Notes under the pieces: model-generated
The model's database searches: none
Seen by the model: the letters and a program-made list of their open reading frames with translations, nothing else
What the model was told of the DNA's origin: nothing
In this document: piece by piece, positions 12,474-23,668 of the stretch
How positions within the stretch are numbered: the stretch's first letter is position 1
Layout: every line of letters starts with the position of its first letter
Assembly: GCF_000372725.1 (NCBI RefSeq)
Contig: NW_005197506.1
Span: 579,783 to 643,782 of the forward strand
DNA length: 64,000 nucleotides
Direction: 5' to 3'
Source: Emiliania huxleyi CCMP1516
Taxonomy: Eukaryota; Haptophyta; Isochrysidales; Noelaerhabdaceae
Translations under genes and position numbers: made by a program

Positions 12474-12836
12474 GGATCGGGCTATAGAATTCGTCTCGGT
12501 ACACGTCTTACATGCGCGTGCTGGCCGCGCGCGGTGCCACGCTGCCAGATAAGAGATCTCTCTGCGTCTCTGTCCCGCTCTTGTCTGTTCGAGCGCCCTG
12601 TATGTGAAAAAAAGAGAATGGGCGTATATAGAGACGTAGTGGGATGTGTCGTGCATGATACATATATATGTAAACGGACACCTCTACTGGGAGATGGGTA
12701 AAAAGGAGCAAGTCCCCGTCGTGCATATATGACAGGGGCGCAATCCACACATACATACAAATTACATGGTTTTATGCAATGTGACTTCGATCCCGCGCCG
12801 AAACACACCACACTCTCTGTCGTCACCCGCTCAGCC
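12474..12836. other. Convergent intergenic region
   Basis: Lies between the GLTP and aldo/keto reductase stop codons. Contains a copy of the AAACGGACACC...GGGAGATGGGTAAAAAGGA dispersed repeat at 12671-12715. Confidence 0.5.
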
Positions 12837-13884
12837 TCACGTCCTCACACCCTCCCGCTGAGGACGGATGCCGTCGAGGTACGCCATCTCCTCGCCCGTC
12901 AGCTCAAAGTTCGGGTCGTACGTGCCCAGATCGTCCTTGGAGTGCAGCGCGGCCTTGGTCGCGTTGTGACCTGTGCCGGTGGCGAGGATCGCTCCTCGCT
13001 GCAGCGTCCAGCGGAAGCACACCTGGGCGGCGCTCATGCCGTGCGCGCGCGCGATGGCGCCGAGGCGCGCGTCGTGGAAGGGGCAGCCGCTCATCACGTC
13101 GTAAGCCTCGTCTGCGCGACATGCGGGGCGAGGGTGTCACGGGGCGGCGACGGCAAGGCTGTGGCCGAGCGGGTGCTGGGCGTCGGCGCGCACAGGTGAT
13201 GTTGTGCGTCCGGCAAAAGGCGATCGTCGCGTCGTCGTGGCCCGGCCCGTGCAGGCAGACGCCGGTCTCGGGCGAGCAAAAGGCCGAGCCGTTGATGGAC
13301 ATCTGGCACTGGTTGACGGCGGGCTTGACGCGCGTCGTCGGCGCCGCGAGGAGCGCCTCAAGGTGCGTCACGTTGTAGTTGGAGACGCCGATGGCCCTCG
13401 TGAGCCCGCTCGAGAGGGCCATCTGCATGCCCTGCCACTGAGCTGCGTTGGCCTTGGCAGGGTCGACGGCGGCGGCCGTGCCCTGCAGCTCGCACGGTCC
13501 GTGCAGCAGCACGAGGTCGACGTGCGTCATTCGGAGCTGCGCCAGGTTCTCCTTGAGCACGTCCACCGCCCGCTGCGGATCCAGCGAGCAGTCGAGCTTG
13601 CCGGGACCGTGCAGCGCAGCCACGCCGGCAGGAACCTTGGTCGTCAGGAAGATCTTGTCGCGCGCCGCGCCAGTGGCTTTGAGCGCGGTTGCGATGGCCG
13701 GCTGGTCGTGGTAGTCGTTGGCAGTGTCTATGCCCACGCCGCCAGACGCAAGCCAGGGAGCGACTCCGACGCTCGGGTCAGAGCCGCAGCACGTGCCGAG
13801 CGACATTGTCGGCATGTGGACTCCGGGCGCGATCTCCTTGGTCCTGGGCACGGCCGCGAGCAGGAGCGTGGAGAGCGAATGCAT
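12837..13884 (-). CDS. Aldo/keto reductase
   Basis: Two exons (13884-13194, 13111-12837; GT-AG intron) encode 321 aa. The catalytic tetrad is visible: Asp and Tyr in GIDTANDYHD, Lys in FLTTKVP, His in DLVLLHGP. GVSNYN and the Asn/Gln pair in VNQCQMSI follow as in other NADPH-dependent AKRs. The exon junction reads NITYEAYDVMSG, as expected for the barrel. MHSLSTLLLAAVPRT at the start could be a weak signal peptide. The substrate is unknown. Confidence 0.88.
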
Positions 13885-13981
13885 GACGCGCGGAAAACAC
13901 CGGCAGGCGAGAGGCGGTGGGCAAGAGCGACTGCGGCAAGACGCAGAGTGAATGCGGCGAGAAACGGCAGCGGACACTCTC

Positions 13982-14232
13982 AGTTCACGAGGTGAACCGT
14001 GAACCCGGTTCATGAACCAGTTCGCGGTTCACGGTTAGTTCACGGTTCGCGGTTCACGGACTCGGGGCGGGTGCTAGTCGGTTCACGGTTCACGGTTCGG
14101 CCCGACGCTGCCCCGCCTGGTTCGTTCACGGTTCGCGGTTCGCCCTTTTTTTTGTCCTGCCTCGGTTCGGGTTCACGGTTCAGAGTTCACGGTCGGTTCG
14201 AGGGTGAACCACTGAACTAGTTCATGAACCAA
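13982..14232. repeat. GGTTCACGG / TTCGCGAACC array, left
   Basis: Dense head-to-tail and inverted copies of GGTTCACGG, GGTTCGCGG and GTTCATGAACC. The array starts just beyond the aldo/keto reductase 5' end. A related array lies at 15672-15935. Confidence 0.9.
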
Positions 14233-14292
14233 GCTTATTTTCACACCTCTTACACACCGACACAGTTCGCGAACCACAGTTCGCGAACCACA

Positions 14293-14500
14293 GTCCCGAC
14301 CCCCCCCCCCCAGCAGCAGAGCGCACTGGACCCAGCTCTCCCGCCTCTTCGCCGCCGCCCCCCCCCTCCACCCTCGGCTCGTGTTTGAGCGGTACGCTCG
14401 AGGCGGTTGTATTCACCGCGCCTTCGAGCCCAATACACCTTCGTCGTGTCGAGCGTGCTGGCGTTTTACCAAACACTTGTGACCATGTGAGTCTATCTTG
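14293..14500. repeat. Dispersed repeat, copy 2 (empty site for the 3055-3305 MITE)
   Basis: Matches 2985-3054 plus 3306-3431 as one continuous sequence. It therefore preserves the pre-insertion site at 14371-14380. Confidence 0.9.
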
Positions 14501-15459
14501 TATAATAACACACGCGCCTCTATACATCAGTGTAGTCTCATCATCGAGTGATTGCTGGCCTGTGGCGTATGACCTCGCGCGCATATCACCAACGACGAGC
14601 ATGCGAAGATAGGGAACAATATCTTGTACCGCCCGCTGTGCTCCCCGCTGTGCCACGGCATATGATGGGCTGTGAGAGCCGTATCTTCCCCCCTTGAAGC
14701 AGAGGCGCCGCGAGGCACGAGAGGCGTAGAAGAGAGGCTGGCGTGCCCCGCACCTCCCGGTTGGCAGTAGGAGGGCCCGCCGGTGAGACCACTGATTTTG
14801 GCTGATTTACGTATCGTCTAATACGTCATCGCACCTCCGCCATGTGAGGACGGCCTTGTGCGAGCGCTGTCGTTTGAGAACGAAGCGGCCGGAGTGTTCT
14901 GTTGCCTTCAAGACCTATTTCCTGAGGCAGCTCAATCCCTTGGTGAGGGCGGTCGTGTTCGTCACGGCCGGGTCGTGCATGTACCTGGGCGACGTCCGTC
15001 GGACTACGGTCCGCCATCTTTAGCAGGTCTTTGATCGGCTTCAAATCGTCCTCCTTGACGCCGCTCGCGATGTTGGTACAGTACGGGCGAGGTCGAGTGT
15101 CTCGGTCATGGTTTTGAAGAGGGAAGTCGTGCGTCCCGCCTCGAGCTGCAGATCCCGGCCGGTCACATTCGTGTACGTGTCTCGCTGATACGCAAGGTAC
15201 TGTCCAGTTTTGTGGGGAAGTCGGAGCGGCTCAGAATGCGCATGCCGAGGATCGAGTCTGACTAAAAGCGCACGGGGTTGGTGCCGCCGACCGTCGGGAG
15301 GAAGCCGAGGAGTGCCAGGAGGATCCAGAGGGCGCCGACGGTGCCGACTCCGCCGCAGAGAGTGGCGATTGAGGCCAGGCTGTGCGCGTGGGCCGGTCGG
15401 GCGCGGTCCTGCGGCGGGCGACCGGGCGCCGCACGGCTGGCCCCGTCGGCCGAACGGTC
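14501..15459. other. Degenerate sequence, probable mobile-element debris
   Basis: No intact gene. The minus strand keeps protein-like stretches (TYTNVTGRDLQLEAGRTT near 15150; KPIKDLLKMADRSPTDVAQ near 15010) in shifting frames. I cannot name the family. Confidence 0.35.
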
Positions 15460-15671
15460 CCGGCGATGGCGAGCTGCTCGACCGGCCAGATCGGCGCCCT
15501 CATGGCCGAGTCTTTCTGCGAGCGCATCCTCAGCTGCGCCAAGCAGGTGGTGCACAGTGCCCGCCTCAGTTACAAGGCGGAGGAGTACTCGATGGTGGTG
15601 ATTCTCCGCATGAACCGCGCCTTTCATGGAGTACATGCGCAAGCACGAGAAGGACTATGAGCCCGGCAAGT
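15460..15671 (+). pseudogene. Remnant resembling a hAT transposase C-terminal dimerisation region
   Basis: The plus strand reads CSTGQIGALMAESFCERILS, then a YKAEEYSMVVILRMNRAF segment. After one extra T near 15630 the frame shifts to MEYMRKHEKDYEPGK and a stop. The ESFCER...S..K...R.S...E...V..RMN pattern resembles the hAT dimerisation domain. It is frameshifted and lacks the catalytic part. It lies between two GGTTCACGG arrays. The family call is tentative. Confidence 0.4.
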
Positions 15672-15935
15672 AGGTTGGTGGGGGCGGTTCACGAACCAGT
15701 TCTCGCGAACCCAGTTCGCGAACCGCCGCGCGAACTTGGTGGGGGCGGTTCACCGCCGGTTCGCCAGACTCGGTTCGTTCACGGTTCACGGTTCGCGGCG
15801 GGTGTCGCGGGAGGAGTCGGTTCACGGATCACGGTTCACAGACTTGGGGTGGGGGCTAGTCGGTTCACGGTTCGGGGTTCACGTACTCGGGGCGGGGGCT
15901 AGTTGGTTCACGGTTCACGGTTCACAATTCCGGCG
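15672..15935. repeat. GGTTCACGG / TTCGCGAACC array, right
   Basis: Same 8-9-mer family as 13982-14232, again mixing GGTTCACGG with its palindromic form TTCGCGAACC. The two arrays bracket about 1.4 kb of transposon-like debris. Confidence 0.9.
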
Positions 15936-15967
15936 TGAACTGAGAGGGCTGGCGGCGGAACGCAGAG

Positions 15968-16056
15968 CAACGAGGTCTCTTGGAGCAGAGCCCCGGTGTC
16001 CCCCCCCCGTACGGCGCCCTCGAGAGGGGTACCCTGGGTGGGCGGGGCCTCTACTC
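15968..16056. repeat. Short dispersed repeat, inverted copy at 29912-30013
   Basis: Shares GGTCTCTTGGAGCAGAGCCC, GAGGGGTACCCTGGGTGGGC and GGCCTCTACTCGCC with the reverse complement of 29912-30013. The latter overlaps the 5' end of the CutA-like gene. Confidence 0.8.
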
Positions 16057-16344
16057 GCCAGGCGTTTACTGAGACGGGCGTGTTTTTGCGTGAACGCGGC
16101 AAGAATATGCGCGCGACAAGAAAATCCGCGAGCGAGGCCAGAAAGGGGGGGGGCGGGGGGGCCTGATTAGAGCAGCTCCAGGTCGGCAGAGGACGATGGC
16201 CTTCGGGGAGGGGCTTGAGGCCGCGCACCATTTCTTTCCCTTCCAGAGACGCCGACGAAGGGCAGACAGGAGCGCTTGTGTGAGCCCAGCGTGAGCTGCC
16301 TTTCGCCCATCGCCGAAAGGCGTGGCACTGCGTCGCGACGCAAC

Positions 16345-16581
16345 ATGGTATCCACCAAGCTGATCGATATGTACAGATCGCAGGCCGAGAAGGGTCGGCA
16401 AGAACGCTACACCAAGTGCTTTGGAGCGGCAATGCTCGGCGTCCTGTTGCTCGTCATACTCAACGTCGAGAGCAGCCAAAGGACGCAAGACGCTGAGAGC
16501 AGCCAGACGCGCCACCACGTGCACGACCTATTCTCGGCGCTGCGCTCGCATTCTCCGCGTCCGCCGCTGCCGCCACCGTCT

Positions 16582-16617
<36 letters not shown>

Positions 16618-16707
16618 AGCCTACCTCCGCCGCCGCCACCCAGCCCGCCTCCGCCGCCGCCGAGCCCGCCTCCGCCGCCGAGCCCGCCTCCGCCGCCGAG
16701 CCCGCCT

Positions 16708-16762
<55 letters not shown>

Positions 16763-17109
16763 CGCCCTCGCGCCTCTGCTGGCTACATGCGCGCTGGTGC
16801 GACCCTGCGGTTCCACCCCTGCTGCGGCGGCCGTTCGATCAGCAGGCGGCCGCGCAGAAAGGCGCCCTTCAGAAGCAGGGCGAGAGGCAGGCGCTTCAGA
16901 GGAAGGTGCAGCGAAAGGTGGTGCTCGGGGTCGCGACAATCCTCGTCTTCGCCGCGGCCCTCCTCGTCGTGCAGGTGGCCTCCCGCCTCCTGCGCCGAAG
17001 GAGGCATGCCCATCTGCGGGTGTACTCGCTTGCGCGGGCAGAGGACTGGTCAGACATGGCCGCAGACGCAGAGTCCTCCGTCGGGATGTGGGAGCGTGAA
17101 GTCACGTGA
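16345..17109 (+). CDS. Proline-rich (SPPPPP) membrane protein
   Basis: 254 aa, single exon, ATG at 16345. A hydrophobic segment (FGAAMLGVLLLVILNV, about residues 27-43) precedes about 75 residues of SPPPPP repeats like those of hydroxyproline-rich wall glycoproteins. A second membrane segment (VVLGVATILVFAAALLVVQV, about 191-210) and a basic/acidic tail follow. The topology suggests an extracellular or lumenal Pro-rich loop. A similar architecture is read on the minus strand near 58300-58934. No enzyme domain. Confidence 0.7.
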
Positions 17110-17538
17110 CACGGGTTGGCGGTTGGGCTTGGGGCCCCGTGCCGCGTGCGCACGTGCACGTGCACGCATCTTGAAACTCGACAAACGTCCTCAATTGGAG
17201 TACTTTACAGAAAGGTTAAAGCGGACCCCGTGTGTGTATGCATGGAACCAATTACCAATACCCTTTTTATTACATCTTACAATGACGGAGAATGAGAGTT
17301 GAGAGATGCAACGAACTCGGAACTGCACACTCCACCGCACACAACCGGTTCAACCCCCCCCCTCGAGCATGTCACCCCCCCCGCGCCCGCGTCTCGGATC
17401 CCCCACCCAGAGTACAACTCAAGGCAAGGCTCGGCTCTGCACACAGCAGCGCGAGCTGCACGCTCTCTATCTCTCATCTCCTGCCCTAAAAAGTTCAAAA
17501 GTGAGTGCGTGTTCCTTCCCACATTCCGTCTTCATGCC
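17110..17538. other. Intergenic
   Basis: No coding or RNA signal was recognised between the Pro-rich gene and the convergent unknown membrane gene. Confidence 0.4.
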
Positions 17539-18698
17539 TCATGGTGCCGCCACAACGATGACCTTATCGCCAATGGAGCGGGCGGGTGGCTCGCCGTCCT
17601 CTTCGAGGGGCGCACACAGGTAGCAGCGCGTCGCTTCTCCGACGGCCAGCGTCAGGGCGTGGAGGTACTTGAGGATGAGGACAATCAGGCCGATGTAGCC
17701 GCCGATGAGGCCGACGAAGGCGTAGTAGCTCGTGGTGGTCCACTCGTGCTCCACAATCTTGAACGGCGCCGGCGAGACCTTGAGCTGCAGGCACGAGCCC
17801 GCGGGCGCACACTTGGCGTTCGGCCCCTCGGTCACGGGGGAGGCGCCGCCGTGTGGGTGGATGCAGATGTTTGTGCCGGTGGGGACGTGATCGGTGTGCT
17901 GGAAGGTGGGCGTGAGCTTCGTCACGGCCGTCCGCCCTCCGGGCATGTTCTCGTAGATGCCCTCCAGGATCTGAAGGCTGACTGCGCCGTAGTGCAGCGG
18001 CCACCCCGCATACTCGATCAGCTTGTAGCCCTCGCCGCCGCCAACGGTCTGCGCGTACGGTGGGCTGCGGTGAGTTGGGCAGTGGGAGCACACTAGTCGG
18101 ACGCCTACGGTGGGCGATGAGAACCTTCCACGAGGAGACGTCGAGGATCTTTCTAGCGTGCTCGGCGTAGTCGAACGCGTCTTGCATGCCCGTGTCCTCG
18201 TTCTCGGTGCGGCGGATAAAGTCGGTCGCGAGCGCAACGCCCATCTTTGGTGAGGGCGAGTGCGCGCTCACGCTACCCGTCTGTGCGTTCTCCCGCCAAG
18301 TAATAGTCAGCGCGTCGATCGGGTCGGCAGAGTAGTAGAGGCAGGCCCCTTGAGGACCGCATTCTTCGGCGCGTACTCCTACTGATGGTGAGACCGGGCG
18401 GCTCGTCCGTCGCCGGCACGCCCTCAAGTGCCGCATGCGCAAGCGCCGAGATGAATTCCGAGTTCGTGACCAGACCTTGGGTGATGTCGACAGACGGACA
18501 CTCGTTGTCGGCGAAGCGGGTATACCAGCATCCCGAATCGGCGAGGCAAAGCAGTGCCTGCTTCGGCCTACGGGAATCCTCGCCGTTGAGCTCGACCCCA
18601 AAGCCGGGAGGATGCGATGAGGTGAATGAAGTCAAGCTCTGGACGCCCCTCCTCAAGACCTCCTCGGCGGGCGTTGGTAACGCCTCGAGCGGCGGCAC
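17539..18698 (-). CDS. Unknown membrane protein with C-terminal transmembrane segment
   Basis: The protein-like sequence runs from MPPLEALPTPAEEVLRRGVQ (18698) through LCLADSGCWYTRFADNECPS. It then continues in another frame (GVRAEECGPQGACLYYSADP to DVSSWKVLI). After a likely intron at about 18100-18060 it continues as GYKLIEYAGWPLHYGAVSLQ to the stop at 17539. The frame change near 18390 has no good splice pair, so it is either an indel or a missed intron. The C-terminal 70 residues include a membrane helix (AFVGLIGGYIGLIVLILKYL) after a Cys-containing ectodomain. I do not recognise the family. Confidence 0.5.
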
Positions 18699-19068
18699 GC
18701 CCGCCTCCGTTGGCCACTCCTACGCCTTTGGCAACACCGAAGAGAAGGCCCGCCGCCTAAACATGGGCTGCAAGGCGCGCGGGCAGCCCGGCCAACCCTT
18801 CTCCCACACGACCGGCCACGGCTACGTCAAGGCGCATCGCGGTTTCTACCACGACGCGATCTTTGTCAAGCGCAACAACTTCAACGTGCTGCTCCACGAG
18901 ACGTTCGGCGGCGGCTTCTCGCCCACCGCCGTTCTCAAGCTGCGCCGCCTCGCGCGCAAAGTCACGCGCGGCAGCGTTGACCGCACGGCCTACTCGCCCA
19001 AGTACTCGCTCTCTTTTATGTCCCACCATGCAGAGCGCGTCTCTCTCTCTCTGTTGTGCGAGGCGTGA
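18699..19068 (+). CDS. Hypothetical ORF, possibly a retroelement C-terminal fragment
   Basis: An open stretch reads TEEKARRLNMGCKARGQPGQ, GHGYVKAHRGFYHDAIFVKR, LLHETFGGGFSPTAVLKLRR and a short tail to the stop at 19068. It has protein-like composition and lies head to head with the unknown membrane gene. Similar stretches often follow reverse transcriptases in algal retroelements as I remember them; I could not verify this. There is no defined start codon for the conserved part. Confidence 0.3.
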
Positions 19069-19186
19069 ACCGCGCCATTCGCTCTCACCTGGCAACCCTG
19101 TCTGCACGTCTCGCGCGCGCGTGAACAGGGCTCCAGGCCCAAAATGAGATGACGTGTGAGTGTTAGAGTTGTTTGGTATTGCTAAA

Positions 19187-19404
19187 AACGAGGTGCAGGT
19201 CGACGGCTGGGATTCAGCTCACAGCTGGGATCAGGTCGAGGCGGTCAGCGGCAGCACCGCGGCCTTTTGCGTGTCGCAGCGAGTCCGTTGCAAGGACAAA
19301 GGTGGCGCCCAGTGGAGAACGGGCCACAGTGACCTCCAGCAGGCCTCTGAAGGTGCAGGTTGATGGCTGGGATCGAGCTCACAGCTGGGATCAGGTCGAG
19401 GCGG
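19187..19404. repeat. Two ~54-bp direct repeats
   Basis: GTGCAGGTCGACGGCTGGGA...TCAGGTCGAGGCGG near 19194-19246 recurs near 19351-19404. Both are upstream of the TPR gene. Confidence 0.8.
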
Positions 19405-19492
19405 AGCACGAGCTCGCACCCACACTAGTGCTCTCCTGTGCTCCCGTCCTCTCCGACGTGCAGCCGCCAGTTGTGCATAGAGATATTCCGCC

Positions 19493-21744
19493 ATGCCCGA
19501 TTCTCTGGGGTTTGCAATGCAGCGCGCACTGCCGCGGTCGGGGCGCGAGCGAGAACTGCAACAGACGCAGGCACTCGTCTCTCAGCGGGCTGCCGAGCTC
19601 ACCCTCGACAAGCGACTGACCCTCGGCCTGTCTGTCGACGCGATTGAGGAGTACATCGCGGCTCTCCCCGCCGACGTTGTCGAGCAGTGCAACGAGAACC
19701 GGCCCATCAATGGAGTCCGCGTCCCCGCCAACGCCGCCCTCAACGGCTACGTCAACCAGTGGCAAGTCGCGAGGCGGAGCGAGTCGGACGGAGGCAAGGC
19801 GTACTGCGAGACGCTTTATGAGCGCGGCAACCCTGGCGTGGGCGTCGCCACCGTCTTTGTGAGCTGGTTCCTCGAGACGCCGCTCGCGACGCTGGTGGAC
19901 GCCCTGCGGCTCCACCCAGAGCTGCCGCCGGACACCAAGTTCTGGGTGTGCGACTTTGTGATCCGCCAGTCAACGCGGTCGCTCGACGTCACGATGAACG
20001 ACGTCAAGCGGCTCGGCGACTGCGTCCGCGCCGTCGGCCACACGGTTCTGCTCATGGAGCCGTTTTACAGGAGCAGCAGGCGGCCTTCGAGGAGGCGCTT
20101 GTGTGGGACTTTGACTCGATCGCGAAGAAGCTGTCCGAGGTGGATGTGCGCAAGGCGGAGTGCCGCAACCCGAGAGACACGGAGCAGATCCTGGGCGAGC
20201 TCGAGCGGGAGGTTGGCCTGACCGAGTGCAACAAGGCTGTGTTTGGGCTGCTGCGGGGGGCGCTGGCGGGGCAGGGGAGGGCGGCGCTGGAGCGGATGGA
20301 GCCGGCGGAGAGGGCGACGTCGACGCTGACCAACCAGCTCGGTATGCTGCTATATGAGCAGGGCGACCTGGATGGCGCGGAGGTGCTGTACCGCGAGGCG
20401 CTGGCGGCGAGGCGAGAGACGCTCGGCGACCGGCACCCAGACACGCTAACCATGATCCACAACCTCGGCTCGCTGCTGCATGACAAGGGCGACCTGGACG
20501 GCGCGGCGAGGCGCTTTGTCGCGAGGCGCTGGAGGGGAGGCGAGAGACGCTCGGCGACCGGCACCGGTTCCACCGGAGCACGCTCAGCTCGATCAATAGC
20601 CTCGGCGGGCTGCGGAGGGAAAAGGGTGACCTGGACGGCGCGGAGGCGCTGTATCGCGAGGCGCATGACGGGAGGCGAGAGACGCTCGGCGACCGGCACC
20701 GGGACACGCTCACCGCGACAAACAATCTCGGCGCGCTGCAGCAGGCCAAGGGCGACCTAGACGGGGCGGAGACGCTTTGTCGCGAGGCGCTGGAGGGGTG
20801 CCGAGAGACGCTCGGCGACCGGCACCCGGACACGCTTGGCTCGATCAGCAGCCTCGGCGGGCTGCTGTACGCCAAGGGCGACCTGGACGGCGCGGGGCCG
20901 CTGTACCGCGAGGCGCTGGAGGGGCAGCGAGAGACGCTCGGCGACCGGCACCTGAGCAGCCACGCTCACCTCGATCAACAACTTCGGCTTGCTGCTAAGG
21001 GCCAAGGGCGACCTGGACGGCGCGGAGGCGCTGCTCCGCGAGGCGCTGGAGGGGAGGCGAGAGACGCTTGGCGACCGGCACCCGAGCACGCTCACCTCGA
21101 TCAGCAACCTCGGCGCGCTGCTGGAGGACAAGGGCGACTTGGACGGGGTTGAGCCGCTGTACCGCGAGGCGATGGAGGGGGGGGGGGCGAGAGACACTCG
21201 GCGACCGGCACCCGGACACGCTCACCATGATCAACAACCTCGGCAATCTGCTGAGGGCGAAGGGCGACCTGGACGGGGCGGAGGCGCTGCTTCGCGAGGC
21301 GATGGAGGCGCAGCGAGAGACGCTAGGCGACCGGCACCCGAAGACGCTCACCTCGATCAATCGACGATCAATCCCTCGATCAACAACCTCGGCGGGCTGC
21401 TGCACGCTAGGGGTGACTTGGACGGGATGGAGCCGCTGTATCGCGAGGCGCTGGAGGGGTGCCGAGAGACGCTCGGCGACAAGCACCCAGACACGCTCCT
21501 CTCGATCAGCAACCTCGGCCAGCTGCTGAAGGCCAAGGGCGACCTGGACGGCGCGGAGGCGTTTTGTCGCGAGGCGCTGGAGGGGAGACCGGAGACGCTC
21601 GGCGACCGGCACCCGAAGACGCTCACCTCCCTCTATAACCTCGGGATGCTGCTACAGAAGCAGGGCAGGCTCGGCGACGCCATCCCTCTCTTCCGGGAGG
21701 AGCTGGATGGAGGGGTGCGATGCGCGGTACGGCAAGGGGCATAA
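19493..21744 (+). pseudogene. TPR (kinesin-light-chain type) protein, frame broken
   Basis: ATG 19493 opens a leader and a domain reading VATVFVSWFLETPLATLVDA and KFWVCDFVIRQSTRSLDVT. Near 20072 the frame shifts with apparent loss of sequence, and EQQAAFEEALVWDFDSIAKK follows. Ten 42-residue TPR units of the form LYREALEGRRETLGDRHPDT run from about 20320 to 21700. The GGCGAC landmarks (20425, 20553, 20688, 20814, 20940, 21070, 21200, 21326, 21475, 21601) are spaced 128, 135, 126, 126, 130, 130, 126, 149 and 126. Four spacings are therefore out of frame. One indel sits in a G run at 21178-21187. This is a decaying or mis-sequenced array. Confidence 0.75.
20320..21720. repeat. 126-bp tandem repeat (TPR-coding)
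   Basis: Ten units of nominal 126 bp, each encoding one TPR helix pair. See the TPR gene entry for spacing and frame disruptions. Confidence 0.92.
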
Positions 21745-21889
21745 AGAGACGTGGAGCTCGGCCCGTACTCGTAGCCTTGTTGAGCTGCTAACGGAGGCGG
21801 GGCGTCATCGCGAGGCTGATGAGATCGCTGCCACTTATGTCGTCTGACTTTGAGGCAGCCAGGCAGGGGGCGAGCGATTCTTCTTTTTT

Positions 21890-22100
<211 letters not shown>

Positions 22101-22246
22101 CCCGTTCGAGGCCGCCGCTGCTCCGAGCTGGTGGATCTCCGACGGCCTGATTTCACGCCGCGTTTCCGCCCTCGAATTGGGCCACAGCTCTGCAGCGGAT
22201 TCGCGCCATCGATGTCGACGGCAAACCTCGGACGGCAAGACCTGAA

Positions 22247-23036
22247 ATGAAGTTCGGCAAGACCTCAGACGGCCTCTACGAGGAGATCGGGGCGCCGGTG
22301 CCGGCGCTTCCCTACCGCCAATTCAAAAAGAAGCTTAAAATTCTGCGCATGGGCGCGTCCGGCTTCCTTGCGGAGGGCGGCGGCAGCGTGCCTAGAAGCG
22401 GGGATATCGATCTGGCGTTTTGGTCCTTTGTATCGGGCTGGCTCGCGCGGCTTGACCGTCAGTGGAAGACGGCGGTGCGCACGGTGCTGACACTCCGCGG
22501 TGAGGACGACCCCGCCCTCAGCGAGCGGGCGCAGGCGCTGCACGCTTGGGCAGAGCTGACGCGGACGGGAGTGCGCAAGATTGTGAAGAAGGTCAACAAG
22601 CTGAAGGGGGAGGGAGACCTGCGCCTGCGGCCGGTCCTCGACTACGCCTTCACGCGCGGCTTCCTGCGCTCGCAGCTCGAGATGATCTTCTCCACCGACA
22701 AGAGGCCAAGTTGCCCTGTCTGCCTCGAGGAGCGCGCCTTCCACCGCCACCGCTGCCGCTACCGCTCTCTCTTCCTGGCTCAGTCACTCCCCCCCCTCAC
22801 CTGCCCCGCCTCCCCCCCAGGCCCTCGACCCGGCCAGCCTCGCCCCCGTCGCGCCAGCAGAGTGCGGGCACGCCATGTGCGCGCCTTGCTTTGCCCGCAT
22901 CGCAGGAGCGGCGGCGGAGGCGGAGGAGGCGGTTCGGTGCCCGATCTGTCGGCGCCGTGTGCGGTCACCGGCCAAGCCGCTCACCGCGCCCCCGCGTCGC
23001 TCGCCCCGGCTGCTGTCGCCGCCCGCGGAGGCCTGA
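22247..23036 (+). CDS. SPX-RING protein, NLA-like ubiquitin E3 candidate
   Basis: Two exons (22247-22735, 22821-23036; GC-AG intron) encode 234 aa. The SPX domain shows MKFGK at the start, YRQFKKKLK, and GVRKIVKKVNKLKGEGDLRL with the lysine-rich surface that binds inositol pyrophosphates. The RING is split by the intron: CPVC in exon 1, then ECGHAMCAPC and CPICRRR in exon 2, giving a complete C3HC4 set. SPX plus RING is the architecture of plant NLA/BAH1, which controls phosphate transporter turnover. A similar phosphate-status role here is inference. Confidence 0.85.
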
Positions 23037-23668
23037 GGCGCGTTTAGAAAGGCGCCGCTCGCTGCTTTGTTTGATGCTGCGCCGCGCGTACGTTCTTGCC
23101 CAATCCTGCCGGTTCCGCAATCGGCAGCGGGGAAGGGGGCTTGGGGGGCGGGGGCGGGGCATGTCTCCGCCCTCGATTGTGCGATCTTGAGAGCTTGGTA
23201 TCTGTGGGTGACAGGCCGCACACTCGACAGTATCACGTGGCACACTCCACGAGAGAGCCCTAAAGCGCGAGCCCTCTCTCCACACATACTACCAGCTACG
23301 GTAACTAGAGTGTGCACTAGCTGCTACCGCAGCGTCTGCCCGCCTCTCGCCCCTCGCGCCTCTAGCCCAGTCGGCTGCGCCCTCCCTCCCCAGGCCCCAT
23401 GTGCCTGGAGGGTCCTACTCTCTCGCTCCCCGACCCCTAACTTACTAACTGTCGGGCCCTCCCGACTCGCCGGTGGTAGTTCGCACCAGAGGCGCCACCG
23501 CCTGCCCTGCACGCAATCCCTCGGCAGTAGGGCAGGATCGGTGGTTCGTAGCGCCCTGGTGGCGGGATGGCGCCGCTCGTCGGTAGGCTCTTTACGGATA
23601 GGCGTGGGCTGCTTTAATCCCGAGCATTGCGAGAAGCAAGTTCTGGCCGAGGAGGGGCCGGCCTGCCC
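23037..23668. other. Intergenic
   Basis: Open frames but no family resemblance. No tRNA or other RNA gene could be supported. Confidence 0.4.
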
